Below are positions 18,955-26,874 of a DNA stretch of 58,063 nucleotides, piece by piece. Source of the DNA: an uncultured Saprospiraceae bacterium (GTDB taxonomy: Bacteria; Bacteroidota; Bacteroidia; Chitinophagales; Saprospiraceae); assembly GCA_937941765.1 (NCBI GenBank), contig CALDGQ010000086.1, forward strand, positions 1 through 58,063. The letters are read 5' to 3'. Every line of letters begins with the position of its first letter. Positions within the stretch are counted from its first letter, which is position 1. Position numbers and translations under genes: made by a program. The notes beneath the pieces are model-generated. The model had not been told where the DNA came from and made no database searches. It worked only from the letters and a program-made list of their open reading frames with translations.

Positions 18955-19560
18955 TTATGTCATCTCACACTTCACCAATTCATAATACTCATCTAAATGA
19001 TCAATATCAATTTTTGCAGGAGGGTAGTAGAATGCAGCAAGATCTTTGAAGTATTTTTTGAAAAGGAATTTAGCCCCTGTATCGCCATCCAATTCTTTCA
19101 ATTGATCGAAGTAGGTAGAAGAGAATAGGGTAGGTGGGCCATAACTTTCTGCATAATAACTAGGGACAAGACCTTTGCCCGTTTTTTCATATAACTCAGC
19201 TAATCTTTGGATACAATTAGAATCAACCATCACCTGATCTGCTAACAATACAATAACAGCATCGTAATCACCTTGTTGAGTTATTTCAGTTATTCCTTTG
19301 GCTAAAGAATTACCCATTCCTCTTTCCCAATTGTCATTGTAAAAAGATTTAACAGTTCTGGCAAATAGACGGATTTCACTTTCGATTTGATTGCGATAAG
19401 CACCGTATACTAAAAATACATCACCAACTTTACTGTTGATGGCTTCTTTCGCAACGTTTGAAATAAAAGTTCCGTTTTTGTAAGTAAGTAACTGTTTCGG
19501 TTGGCCAATGCGATTAGACGCGCCGGCGGCTAGGATAAGTAATGCAATGTTTTTTCTCAT
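18955..19560 (-). CDS. MobA/MocA-like nucleotidyltransferase
   Basis: The 201-residue protein is a GT-A fold nucleotidyltransferase of the molybdenum-cofactor cytidylyl/guanylyltransferase type. The nucleotide-binding signature is LILAAGASNRIGQPKQLL at the N-terminus, with the metal-binding region DAVIVLLADQVMV in the middle and GDTGAKFLFKKY near the end (compare GDxGAR in MocA). It would convert molybdopterin to its dinucleotide form for a xanthine-dehydrogenase-type enzyme. It sits just downstream of a fragment of such an enzyme, which supports that role. The choice between CTP and GTP cannot be read reliably here. Confidence 0.85.
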   Translation of the reverse strand: MRKNIALLILAAGASNRIGQPKQLLTYKNGTFISNVAKEAINSKVGDVFLVYGAYRNQIESEIRLFARTVKSFYNDNWERGMGNSLAKGITEITQQGDYDAVIVLLADQVMVDSNCIQRLAELYEKTGKGLVPSYYAESYGPPTLFSSTYFDQLKELDGDTGAKFLFKKYFKDLAAFYYPPAKIDIDHLDEYYELVKCEMT

Positions 19561-19676
19561 ATAATGTGGGTGACCGTGCGCAAATATAGAAATTAGTTTT
19601 AATATAACAATTAAAATCTTGCTTGAATTACGTTAAAATTACGTGCGGTCCAAAAATGGTATCATCACTTCATTTT

Positions 19677-19844
19677 TTAGGACATATGGCCCTCATCTTT
19701 GATGTCATTGATGTCAAAAGGCAGTCTACGAATCCGTTTTCCGGTCAAATTAAAGATGGCATTTGTCAAAGCTGGTGCAATTGGAAGAAGTTTTGGATCA
19801 CCTGCACCCGTTGATGCTGCATTATTTTCGAAATTCGATATGCT
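19677..19844 (-). pseudogene. C-terminal fragment of a molybdenum hydroxylase large subunit
   Basis: The minus-strand frame from 19844 to the stop at 19677 reads ...[39 protein letters not shown].... This matches the extreme C-terminus of isoquinoline-1-oxidoreductase / xanthine-dehydrogenase type molybdopterin subunits (TGxGEPxxPPxAPALxNAIFxATGKRIRxLPF). Only 55 codons remain, preceded by a stop and by an unrelated gene, so the rest has been deleted. It lies directly upstream of the MobA/MocA-like gene, which normally accompanies these enzymes. Confidence 0.75.
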
Positions 19845-19860
19845 TCAGTTCATTTTTCTT

Positions 19861-20334
19861 CTATCCAGTAACCTGTTTCAAACTAATTACTTTCTTATTT
19901 TGAAAATTATATTTTTCCTGAACCATTTCAATCAGGGGTTGTCGAACTAACAAAATAAAAACCTGATCTGCATTGTCTTTTTTAATGATTTCTCGTACCA
20001 AGGCATCATGTCCTAAGTTGTCAATTTCCAAACTTCCTACTTCATCCAATATGAAATACTTTAATTTTTCAGATTCCATATCTGAGCGCATCCAATTTCT
20101 AGAAATATCAAATGCTTTTTTAGCTAAGATAAAATTGTTGATTTCTGTCGTGTCTGATTGGTAATTTTCTTTGACTTCAAATTGGGTATAGGTAGCAGTT
20201 GAAAATTGTCTGAGCGTCAATTTGTTTAGAACTTTAACGCAAACGAATCCTCCTACATCATGACGATATTTGGACCAATGAACTAGAGCGGATTTGGCAT
20301 TGTGCGTGGAAGATATGTTGAGCAAGTAGATCAT
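19861..20334 (-). CDS. THEP1-like NTPase with a decayed Walker A motif
   Basis: The 157-residue protein resembles the THEP1/DUF265 nucleoside-triphosphatase family. It has the family's Walker B context (LKYFILDEVGSLEIDNLGHDALVREII) and the later strand QVFILLVRQPLIEMVQEKY. The N-terminal loop, where GxxGxGKT is expected, reads SSTHNAKSALVHWSKYRHDVGGFV: the Lys-Ser pair is kept but the glycines are lost. Nucleotide hydrolysis may be weak or absent. Its neighbours concern molybdenum enzymes, so it may be a chaperone-like partner; this is inference. Confidence 0.55.
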   Translation of the reverse strand: MIYLLNISSTHNAKSALVHWSKYRHDVGGFVCVKVLNKLTLRQFSTATYTQFEVKENYQSDTTEINNFILAKKAFDISRNWMRSDMESEKLKYFILDEVGSLEIDNLGHDALVREIIKKDNADQVFILLVRQPLIEMVQEKYNFQNKKVISLKQVTG

Positions 20335-20400
20335 TAAAATTTGTTGTTCTTTTGATATGGTAAGATATGGGAATTGATGGGTAAAAACAATTCAAAATTA

Positions 20401-21678
20401 TTACATCCTAATATATGGTAACAATTTTTTGAGCTTATCTGTATGCTCGAGCTGTGCCTCAATCTTTTTCAAATCACTTATCATTTGTTCCAATTCAATC
20501 TGAGACAATCTACGTTCAGCAATCGTATTATAAATATGTTGGTTCGAAACCTGAAAGATTTTTGTTTTAAGAAAATTCTTAGCAATCTCATCTAAAGATG
20601 TTTTATCTATTGTTGTAAATATCTTGTCATTATGTTGTTGAATTTTTTTTCGAAGTATTTCAAATGCTTGGATTTCATCAGGTGAGAGAACGGCGCTTTG
20701 TTTAATCAATTTACCATTTTGAATAATTTTGTAATCTTCAATTAGTAATGATTTATGAAAGGCACCTGATTGTAGTATGATTTCCGAAATGAGTGAATTC
20801 TTTTTGAAGTCAAATGGAATAAAAATAATTCCACTTGTAATTGGTTTGTTGAATATTTGTGAAAAATGGATTATGTTGTCAAGTGAAATAACTGCGGATT
20901 TCCCTTCAGGTATTGTCATCTGCGCTAAGTTCCGTGTACCCCGAGCATCAAATCCTAAATGAATCGATTGTTTTTTTGTTTTGTCTGTTGAAGATTGAGT
21001 ATGTGTAATGTTATTGTTGTCAATGTGGCTTACACTTTTATTGATTGCATAAAGTGCTTGGACACCCTTTTTTTCAAAATTGCCCATCCATCGAAATTCA
21101 ATACCTGGGAAATCTTCTTTTAATAAAATATGATTAGAGGTACGGTCAAGTGCATATTGTATTTTTTGTTTAGCATCACGAGTCGCTGTTGTCAATGGAC
21201 CATTCGTTAGTTCATTGATGTTGTTAGGTTCAGGTGATAAATTCAATAATTCCAACAATGTTTTTCCTGCGAGTTTGTCTTTTAAAGATATATCATTATC
21301 CACATATTTTCCAGATTCAATTTCAGTACTTAAAGTTTTAAAATAATGGAGTAGATCTAAAGCAGGATAGAGTTCGTATATCTCAAATTTTCCAGTTGGA
21401 CAAAGCAGATCTGCGAATTTATCCAAATCCGTCTCATTTGGAATTTCAACTTGAATAAAATGTTCGTCAAAAATAACGACTGGTTTTTCGACTCCTATTG
21501 TGATAAGTCTTCTAGTAAGAATATCAATTGTTTCTTTCGTTTTTTCACTAAATCTTTCTCCTTGATTTAAAGTTAACAAAATCGTGTTGTCAGATTGACC
21601 CTTTATCGATTTTGAACTACATTGCCAAAACATAAATAAAAAAAGCAAACAAATTGAAATATTACTTAAACGAATCAT
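20401..21678 (-). CDS. Lipoprotein related to the SecD periplasmic P1 domain
   Basis: The 425-residue protein has a lipoprotein signal (ISICLLFLFMFWQC). Residues 45-110 follow the SecD P1 base pattern (TIDILTRRLITIGVEKPVVIFDEHFIQVEIPN...LCPTGKFEIYELY). Residues 240-330 follow the P1 head pattern (HLGFDARGTRNLAQMT...GKSAVISLDNIIHFSQIFNKPITSGIIFI...IILQSGAF). There are no SecD membrane helices. It therefore looks like a free-standing P1 domain tethered by a lipid anchor. A helical C-terminal tail follows. Its role is unknown; it could assist late steps of protein export. Confidence 0.65.
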   Translation of the reverse strand: MIRLSNISICLLFLFMFWQCSSKSIKGQSDNTILLTLNQGERFSEKTKETIDILTRRLITIGVEKPVVIFDEHFIQVEIPNETDLDKFADLLCPTGKFEIYELYPALDLLHYFKTLSTEIESGKYVDNDISLKDKLAGKTLLELLNLSPEPNNINELTNGPLTTATRDAKQKIQYALDRTSNHILLKEDFPGIEFRWMGNFEKKGVQALYAINKSVSHIDNNNITHTQSSTDKTKKQSIHLGFDARGTRNLAQMTIPEGKSAVISLDNIIHFSQIFNKPITSGIIFIPFDFKKNSLISEIILQSGAFHKSLLIEDYKIIQNGKLIKQSAVLSPDEIQAFEILRKKIQQHNDKIFTTIDKTSLDEIAKNFLKTKIFQVSNQHIYNTIAERRLSQIELEQMISDLKKIEAQLEHTDKLKKLLPYIRM

Positions 21679-21810
21679 GCTGAATTTTTACATAAAGATA
21701 AACACATTGTTAAACAAAAGACGCTATCTTTATTTATTGAATTAAGCTGGAACAACTTTGGAGAATTGTTCGTTTTAGTAAAACAAATTCAAAGTACATA
21801 AACTAAAATA

Positions 21811-22110
21811 ATGAAAGGAAATTTCAATAAATTAATCAACGGAGAAAAACCAGTTTTAATTGACTTCCACGCACTTTGGTGTGGCCCATGCAAATCACAA
21901 TCTCCAATCATTTCTGAAGTTGCCAAAAAGGCAAAAGGAAAAGCAAGAGTTATCAAAATTGACATCGACAAAAATCAAGCGATTGCTCAACGTTTTAAAG
22001 TAATGGGCGTACCAACTTTAATGTTGTTTAAGAATGGACAAATTGTTTGGAGAGAATCGGGTGTGCAGTCAGCAGTTAAATTGATTGGGGTGATTGAGGA
22101 GCATGCGTAG
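21811..22110 (+). CDS. trxA: Thioredoxin
   Basis: The 99-residue cytoplasmic protein has the thioredoxin fold from start to end. The redox site is WCGPCK in DFHALWCGPCKSQSP, the cis-proline is in VMGVPTLMLFKNG, and the length is typical. The active-site lead-in FHALW differs slightly from the usual FWAxW. It is flanked by minus-strand genes on both sides and appears monocistronic. Several thioredoxins usually exist in such genomes, so this may be a secondary one. Confidence 0.9.
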   Translation: MKGNFNKLINGEKPVLIDFHALWCGPCKSQSPIISEVAKKAKGKARVIKIDIDKNQAIAQRFKVMGVPTLMLFKNGQIVWRESGVQSAVKLIGVIEEHA

Positions 22111-22134
22111 GATTTTTTTGTTCAAACTTAATAT

Positions 22135-23061
22135 CTATTCAACCAATTTTGCAGGCCGATTTTCTACCTTTTGATTCACTATATTAAAGTGGAGACTCGT
22201 GGTAAAATAACCACTATTTTTTGCATCAAAAGTGGCTGTAGAATTTTCGATATCCACAAAACGATATTTTCTAAGCATACTGATACCTCCTTGCAACTCC
22301 AATCTCAACATTTCTGTAAGTTTCATGTTGTAAAGTAATCCTGCATTCCCTCTTGAATATACAACTCGATTGATTGATTTTGAAATACCTTTGTCATTTC
22401 CATTAAAATTGACCGCATAATTTCCTCCTGAGAACTTTGCTTTTAGACCCAGTTTGTACTTTCCTTCTTCATCTAAGCTGTATAAATAATTTATATGGCT
22501 CGGCAAAATCATTTTCAAAAGATGACGGTTGTGGTTATAAGACAATTGGATGGCAGGTAATAACAATGGTTCTCCGGTTTGTGTTGTGTAAACGATTCCT
22601 GCACCTAATTTTAATTTGGAATTTATTTTGTGAGAAGCCAATAAAGTGCCTTGGAAAATGAAATCTTTCCCATTGAGATCATGATTCAAATCTGAAACCA
22701 ATGTTGGTTTTGCTCTTGCCAAAATAGTCCAATTTTCATTCAAACGATGAACAGCCATCAATGCATATGCAATTTTGTGGAAGTTTTTTTGAGTCTTCAA
22801 TTCCGAAAAGAAAGGTACTTCAAAAAGGGTCGCTTGCAATAAATCATATTGCAGACTATTGACTAATAGTATCTTTTTGTTTTTGGTTTGAATGGGCAAT
22901 TTGAATTGTATCCCAAATTCCTGATAAGAAGTTTTCGAATTAGCATCTTCTTTTAGTTCTGTTTGAGGGAATAAAGTGTATCCAACTTCTGCGAACCGAA
23001 AATCTTGTCCATCAATTTTTCCAAAACTAAGCATTAGAAAGAGTGTCACCAATTTTTTCAT
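22135..23061 (-). CDS. Outer-membrane beta-barrel protein, DUF6268-like
   Basis: The 308-residue protein has a signal peptide (KKLVTLFLMLSFGKIDGQ) followed by alternating polar/hydrophobic strands throughout (NENWTILARAKPTLVSDLNHDLNGKDFIFQGTLLASHKINSKLKLGAGIVYTTQTG). These are typical of a small outer-membrane barrel and resemble the DUF6268 family. No binding site is visible. The stop is 3 nt after the end of the upstream lipoprotein gene (23065), so the two are likely one operon. Confidence 0.65.
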   Translation of the reverse strand: MKKLVTLFLMLSFGKIDGQDFRFAEVGYTLFPQTELKEDANSKTSYQEFGIQFKLPIQTKNKKILLVNSLQYDLLQATLFEVPFFSELKTQKNFHKIAYALMAVHRLNENWTILARAKPTLVSDLNHDLNGKDFIFQGTLLASHKINSKLKLGAGIVYTTQTGEPLLLPAIQLSYNHNRHLLKMILPSHINYLYSLDEEGKYKLGLKAKFSGGNYAVNFNGNDKGISKSINRVVYSRGNAGLLYNMKLTEMLRLELQGGISMLRKYRFVDIENSTATFDAKNSGYFTTSLHFNIVNQKVENRPAKLVE

Positions 23062-23064
23062 AAG

Positions 23065-23646
23065 CTAACTTTGAATCATAATTTCAAGCACTTTTGTGTC
23101 TTTCGGAATTTTGTTTTTGTCAATGTCATAAGTGAAGTTACGAGCATCGATTAAAAAATAATGATTGCCAATCATCGCATTGGTCCGACCTTCAATTTCA
23201 GAACCATGTACTTCCAATTCAGGATTTTTTCTCAATAAATCGGCCATTGTACTTCCAACACGGAGTCCATCTTTTGTAGCTATTTGGGGGTTTGAAATGA
23301 AAATATTTCCAACTAGTTTAGTATTCCTTGGGTCGGGTAGTAAGTAACCTACCTCACCATGTATTTTATTTGTTATTTTATAGGCTTCAAAATCTCCTTC
23401 TCCAGTTTTTAATATCGTTTTGGTTAACATAGCAGTATGATTACTGATTTCATCGCCTGTAGCAATCCCTCCTAAAGCATGATCTTCAATAATTAGATCT
23501 TGTTTCGGTTTGATTGTTTCCTTCATTTTATTTGCAATTTCAATAGCTGCTTTTTCGGAATTAGAAGTTGTGTTTTCGGAATCAGAACAAGACAAGAAAA
23601 TGAAAATAAAAAAGATGATTCCTATAAGTGTTGAAAAATAACGCAT
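23065..23646 (-). CDS. Lipoprotein of unknown function
   Basis: The 193-residue protein has a lipoprotein signal (LIGIIFFIFIFLSC). The mature part is beta-rich (KIHGEVGYLLPDPRNTKLVGNIFISNPQIATKDGLRVGSTMADLLRKNPELEVHG). The phrase KDGLRVGSTMADL resembles small lipoproteins such as the DUF1131 type, but I cannot confirm the family. It is followed after 3 nt by an outer-membrane barrel gene and probably works with it in the envelope. Confidence 0.6.
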   Translation of the reverse strand: MRYFSTLIGIIFFIFIFLSCSDSENTTSNSEKAAIEIANKMKETIKPKQDLIIEDHALGGIATGDEISNHTAMLTKTILKTGEGDFEAYKITNKIHGEVGYLLPDPRNTKLVGNIFISNPQIATKDGLRVGSTMADLLRKNPELEVHGSEIEGRTNAMIGNHYFLIDARNFTYDIDKNKIPKDTKVLEIMIQS

Positions 23647-23950
23647 GCAAATGATTTTATCGAATGAAATAATTACAGATTAATCTACCATAGATAGACA
23701 TCTAATTGAAACTTAAAAAGTGGTGTGTTTTATTTATAGGAATAAGCAAAGAATTTCCATTTATAAAAATCGACTCGATTCTTAAGTGGTCGCATTCAAA
23801 ACTTAAAAAGAAAGGTAGAATTTGTGTGTAGAGTGGTTGAGTTAATGTAAAGATAAAACAAATTATAAAAAGTTATAATGTATTTACAGAAATTTTTAAA
23901 TCACTAACCCATTTTAATTTTAATGACAGATGTTTTATATAGTCTTATTG

Positions 23951-24034
23951 ATTATTAGGATTTTGGACGGCTTGGGCAAATACGTGCATATGTTAATATG
24001 ATTATTTACCAAGTCCGTTCAAAATCCTAATAAT
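23951..24034 (-). terminator. Long hairpin downstream of the ATP-grasp gene
   Basis: Arms of about 25 bp (23951-23975 and 24009-24034) pair almost perfectly around a 33-bp AT-rich loop; the core is ATTAGGATTTTG. It begins 18 bp after the stop of the minus-strand ATP-grasp gene and may protect or end that transcript. There is no clean U-run. The rest of the gene-free stretch 23647-24051 is AT-rich with nothing else recognisable. Confidence 0.5.
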
Positions 24035-24051
24035 ATTTATTAATTGATATT

Positions 24052-25014
24052 TCAAGCACGTTTCAATTCTTTTTTCGCAATTTCTTTCAATTTGATTCCT
24101 AGAAATTTTGCAATCTCGAACATCCCTTGTTTCTGCAAAGAGGATTTGTTTTCCGCTCCAGAGTTGTAATTAGTGTTTGTGTTAACATCATATACCCATT
24201 TTTCTCCATTTTCATCTTCGACATATTCTAATGCACCGACGCCAATATTATTGGCTTTTAAGAAAGCGGAATATTTGCCAAGCTCATTATTATGATAATT
24301 TTCTACTATTACGAACTTATTGGTTTCAGCACTAGGAGTTGCTGGGCAAAATGCATCTGTAATGTTACAAGAATCGGCTGGGCAAAGTTGAAATCCATTC
24401 GTTGCATCAATACTGACTGCATATAAAAAATCGCCTCCTACAAATTCAGCTCTTACGATTCGACCACTAGCAGGTTTTACATAATCTTGTACCAACCAAA
24501 TTCCATCTAAAGATTCGCCTATCTGATTATTTTCAATCGATTGAATCAAACTTTCTTTAGACTGAAATAATTGAACACCCGTTCCTTTTCCACCTCGATT
24601 TGGTTTCAAAATGAATGGAAATTTGTTTAATTGGTCTATTGCTTTTGGAAGCGATCCGATGTGATTTGCAACAATTGTTTTTGGATGTTTAATTTCAAAT
24701 TCTTGTAAGGAAATATATTGTTCGGATTTTCGCAATTCCAATTGTAATGCTTTTCGTCCATTGATGACAGTTCTTCCATGTCGCTCCAGCCATGCTAAAA
24801 TGTTGGCAGTCATTTCTGGTGCGAATCGATGATCTCTAGTATGAGCGGACGCACTCATTCGATTGTAAAAAATTCCATCGGGTGGTGTAGTGGATAAGTC
24901 CAATGTCAGGTCATTGATAAACCATTCTTCATAGGGCACATTTAATTTTTCAAAGGCAGCTCTTAATGGAATAACCCAAGCATCATTTTCGTGAATTACA
25001 TAGACTTTTTTCAT
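24052..25014 (-). CDS. ATP-grasp ligase, RimK-like
   Basis: The start is the ATG at 25014 (MKKVYVIHENDAWVIPLRAAFEKL), because the longer frame would translate through a terminator hairpin. This gives about 320 residues. The ATP-grasp core shows FPFILKPNRGGKGTGVQLFQS (Lys and Gly-rich loop), GIWLVQDYVKPA, the central GRIVRAEFVGGDFLYAVSID and the metal-binding end WVYDVNTNTNYNSGAE. Such enzymes join a carboxylate to an amine or thiol using ATP. The partner substrates are not evident. Expression appears controlled by the Cys-codon leader just upstream, which suggests a product or substrate tied to cysteine; this is inference. Confidence 0.8.
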   Translation of the reverse strand: MKKVYVIHENDAWVIPLRAAFEKLNVPYEEWFINDLTLDLSTTPPDGIFYNRMSASAHTRDHRFAPEMTANILAWLERHGRTVINGRKALQLELRKSEQYISLQEFEIKHPKTIVANHIGSLPKAIDQLNKFPFILKPNRGGKGTGVQLFQSKESLIQSIENNQIGESLDGIWLVQDYVKPASGRIVRAEFVGGDFLYAVSIDATNGFQLCPADSCNITDAFCPATPSAETNKFVIVENYHNNELGKYSAFLKANNIGVGALEYVEDENGEKWVYDVNTNTNYNSGAENKSSLQKQGMFEIAKFLGIKLKEIAKKELKRA

Positions 25015-25043
25015 GTTGACTAATTTTTTGTTGTAGTTGAAAC

Positions 25044-25081
25044 AAAAAAAGAGCCTTCTCACATCAGCGAGAAGGCTCTTT
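25044..25081 (-). terminator. Intrinsic terminator / attenuator in the ATP-grasp leader
   Basis: On the minus strand a perfect 13-bp stem (AAAGAGCCTTCTC / GAGAAGGCTCTTT) with an 8-nt loop is followed by seven U residues. It lies between a 25-codon leader ORF and the ATP-grasp start codon, 30 nt upstream of the latter. The loop and stem shoulder (TCGCTGATG) can pair with CATCAAGCGA inside the leader ORF, with one bulged A. That gives a plausible antitermination switch. Confidence 0.8.
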
Positions 25082-25108
25082 TTCAATTAAATAAATAGGT
25101 TTAAATAA

Positions 25109-25186
25109 TTACATACGCCGTTCGTCGCTTGATGGAACACCAAGACAACAACAACAGATTGCGATATGTAAATTTAAGTTTTGCAT
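25109..25186 (-). CDS. Cysteine-rich leader peptide of 25 residues (putative attenuator)
   Basis: The minus-strand frame starts at the ATG at 25186 and stops with TAA at 25109. It contains IAICCCCLGVPSSDERR: four consecutive TGT Cys codons in the middle. A 13-bp intrinsic terminator follows 28 nt after its stop and the ATP-grasp gene after that. This is the layout of transcription attenuators in which ribosome stalling on scarce charged tRNA controls readthrough. A bioactive peptide modified by the ATP-grasp enzyme is an alternative but less economical reading. I find no TANNTTTG promoter element in the 106 bp upstream. Confidence 0.6.
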   Translation of the reverse strand: MQNLNLHIAICCCCLGVPSSDERRM

Positions 25187-25292
25187 TAATATATTGGCAA
25201 TTTAAGTAGAATTTCAAGGATTTGCAAGTAGCACAGACATTCCTGTCTATGAAATTACAATTTAAGTAGAACAGTCATTCTTATCTGTACAC

Positions 25293-26426
25293 CTAACACC
25301 CAAAAATATGCGGACTAATTAATGGTTCACCATCAGGTTCCGTGATCATAATCCAGCCTTCCCAAGTTTTTCCATAGATTGATTTCTTGTAATACATTTC
25401 TCCAAAAACTTGTTTAGCTTCTTTAATTTTTACTTTCGCCCAGTTATCTTTTATGGGGCCGATGATATGAATTTCGTATTCCGAAGGTATGTTGTTAAGT
25501 ACCGACTTTGAATCTAGTGAAGGTTGAAAGCGAAGTACTTTATTGGGACCAGTATAAGTATATCCTTTTTCCCAAGCACCACCATTTGGATTGGCTTCAA
25601 AAATTTCTGCATAACTTTTGAATTGCACGTATTTAGGATTCAGCTCTTCCAATTTGATCCAAACTGGATGCGTACAATGTTCTCCAAGATACGCAAACCC
25701 ATTTTTGATGGATTGCACTCTAGGAAAATTGCCTAGTCCTAGTTCTGAACTATAAGAAATTCTTTCTTTAGAGTATTGGCAATCTTTTGTGTCGATTTGT
25801 ATATAACGTCTATTGCCATGATGTAAAAACCAATGAGATGCAAGGCTATATATTGTTTTTAAATCTGAATTGTATAATCTGACGGTATCATTTGTAGCAA
25901 TTTCGGATCGATGAGGACGAGGTAGATTGGTATCCAACAGAATACCTCCAATACCTTGCTGTATTCTTGATCGTTGGTTAATAAAATGTTGAACATTAAC
26001 ACCTTTATAGTCTGGTTGCTTTTTTGACAAAAATCCGTCGAAAATATAACCTGTTACATATTCAACTTTATCTTTTTTAATTAGTCTACTTTCGATACCT
26101 ACCCATTCACCTGTTATCTCTTTGCCGTCATCTTGGATAGTCATGGATTGGCCAGTGCGTTCAGTGATGATTACTTTTTTTCCGTAAGGTCGTACGCCAA
26201 TTCGCTCACCTTCTAAGCTTGCTTTATTTCGGACACGGAGTCCACTTTTGGCAGTGACGAATGCAGTGTCAGGGGTGGATAGTTTTATGGTAGAAAGTTG
26301 ATCTTCTTTTTCTTCAACTATATTATGGATTGTGGTATTTGTATTGTTTGAATTGTCAGGTTGATTTGGTTTCGATTGACAGCCAAAGAAGAAAATGATG
26401 ATAAGTAGGAGAATCGGATATTTCAT
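25293..26426 (-). CDS. Lipoprotein with a bacterial SH3 domain
   Basis: The 377-residue protein has a lipoprotein signal (PILLLIIIFFFGC). Residues 55-130 form a bacterial SH3 domain (FVTAKSGLRVRNKASLEGERIGVRPYGKKVIITERTG...GEWVGIESRLI...VTGYIFDGFL). The region after it is not recognised, and a second SH3-like segment near residues 290-375 (NKVLRFQPSLDSKSVLNNIPSEYEIHIIGPIKDNWAKVKI...WEGWIMITE) closes the protein. Such domains bind cell-wall or carbohydrate ligands. It precedes the Cys-leader and ATP-grasp gene on the same strand. Confidence 0.75.
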   Translation of the reverse strand: MKYPILLLIIIFFFGCQSKPNQPDNSNNTNTTIHNIVEEKEDQLSTIKLSTPDTAFVTAKSGLRVRNKASLEGERIGVRPYGKKVIITERTGQSMTIQDDGKEITGEWVGIESRLIKKDKVEYVTGYIFDGFLSKKQPDYKGVNVQHFINQRSRIQQGIGGILLDTNLPRPHRSEIATNDTVRLYNSDLKTIYSLASHWFLHHGNRRYIQIDTKDCQYSKERISYSSELGLGNFPRVQSIKNGFAYLGEHCTHPVWIKLEELNPKYVQFKSYAEIFEANPNGGAWEKGYTYTGPNKVLRFQPSLDSKSVLNNIPSEYEIHIIGPIKDNWAKVKIKEAKQVFGEMYYKKSIYGKTWEGWIMITEPDGEPLISPHIFGC

Positions 26427-26448
26427 AATAAGTTTTTAAAACAGCGAA

Positions 26449-26871
26449 TTAATGAGGCAATTTACTTTTCAATGCTCCATATACAAAAGTACCTAACAAA
26501 GCACTTGCAATTACAACTAAAATCACCCAATACCCATGTCCAACCAAAGTATAAAGTGGTCCAGGACATGCTCCCGTCATCGCCCATCCCAGTCCAAATA
26601 TGGTTCCACCAAATAAACTAGCTATATAGGTATTTGGCTTAGCTTTAAATTCGATGCTGTCACCAACGATGTTTTTCATTTTCCCATTTTTCATTAGGTA
26701 ATGCATCATTGCACCTAACACAACAGCAACACCAATAATTCCATACATGTGAAAACTTTGAAAACGAAACATCTCTTGAATTCTATACCAAGAAACTGCT
26801 TCTGACTTGGTCATAACGATTCCAAATAATATACCTACTAATAAAAATTTAAATAATTTCATGTCAAACAC
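26449..26871 (-). CDS. YeeE/YedE-type transporter, C-terminal half (DUF6691-like)
   Basis: This is the second half of a split YeeE/YedE thiosulfate transporter: 140 residues, about four membrane segments, with the motif GLGWAMTGACPGPLYTLVGHGYW. The Cys in GACPGP corresponds to one of the cysteines that line the thiosulfate path in TsuA-type proteins. The start is a GTG at 26871 or the ATG at 26862. It follows the first half by only 3 nt, so both are made together and should form one channel in the inner membrane. Confidence 0.88.
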   Translation of the reverse strand: MFDMKLFKFLLVGILFGIVMTKSEAVSWYRIQEMFRFQSFHMYGIIGVAVVLGAMMHYLMKNGKMKNIVGDSIEFKAKPNTYIASLFGGTIFGLGWAMTGACPGPLYTLVGHGYWVILVVIASALLGTFVYGALKSKLPH

Positions 26872-26874
26872 TTT

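Noticed and set aside
25015..25086. Longer start for the ATP-grasp gene
   Set aside because: It would translate the terminator stem-loop; the family N-terminus (KKVYVIHEND) begins at 25014.
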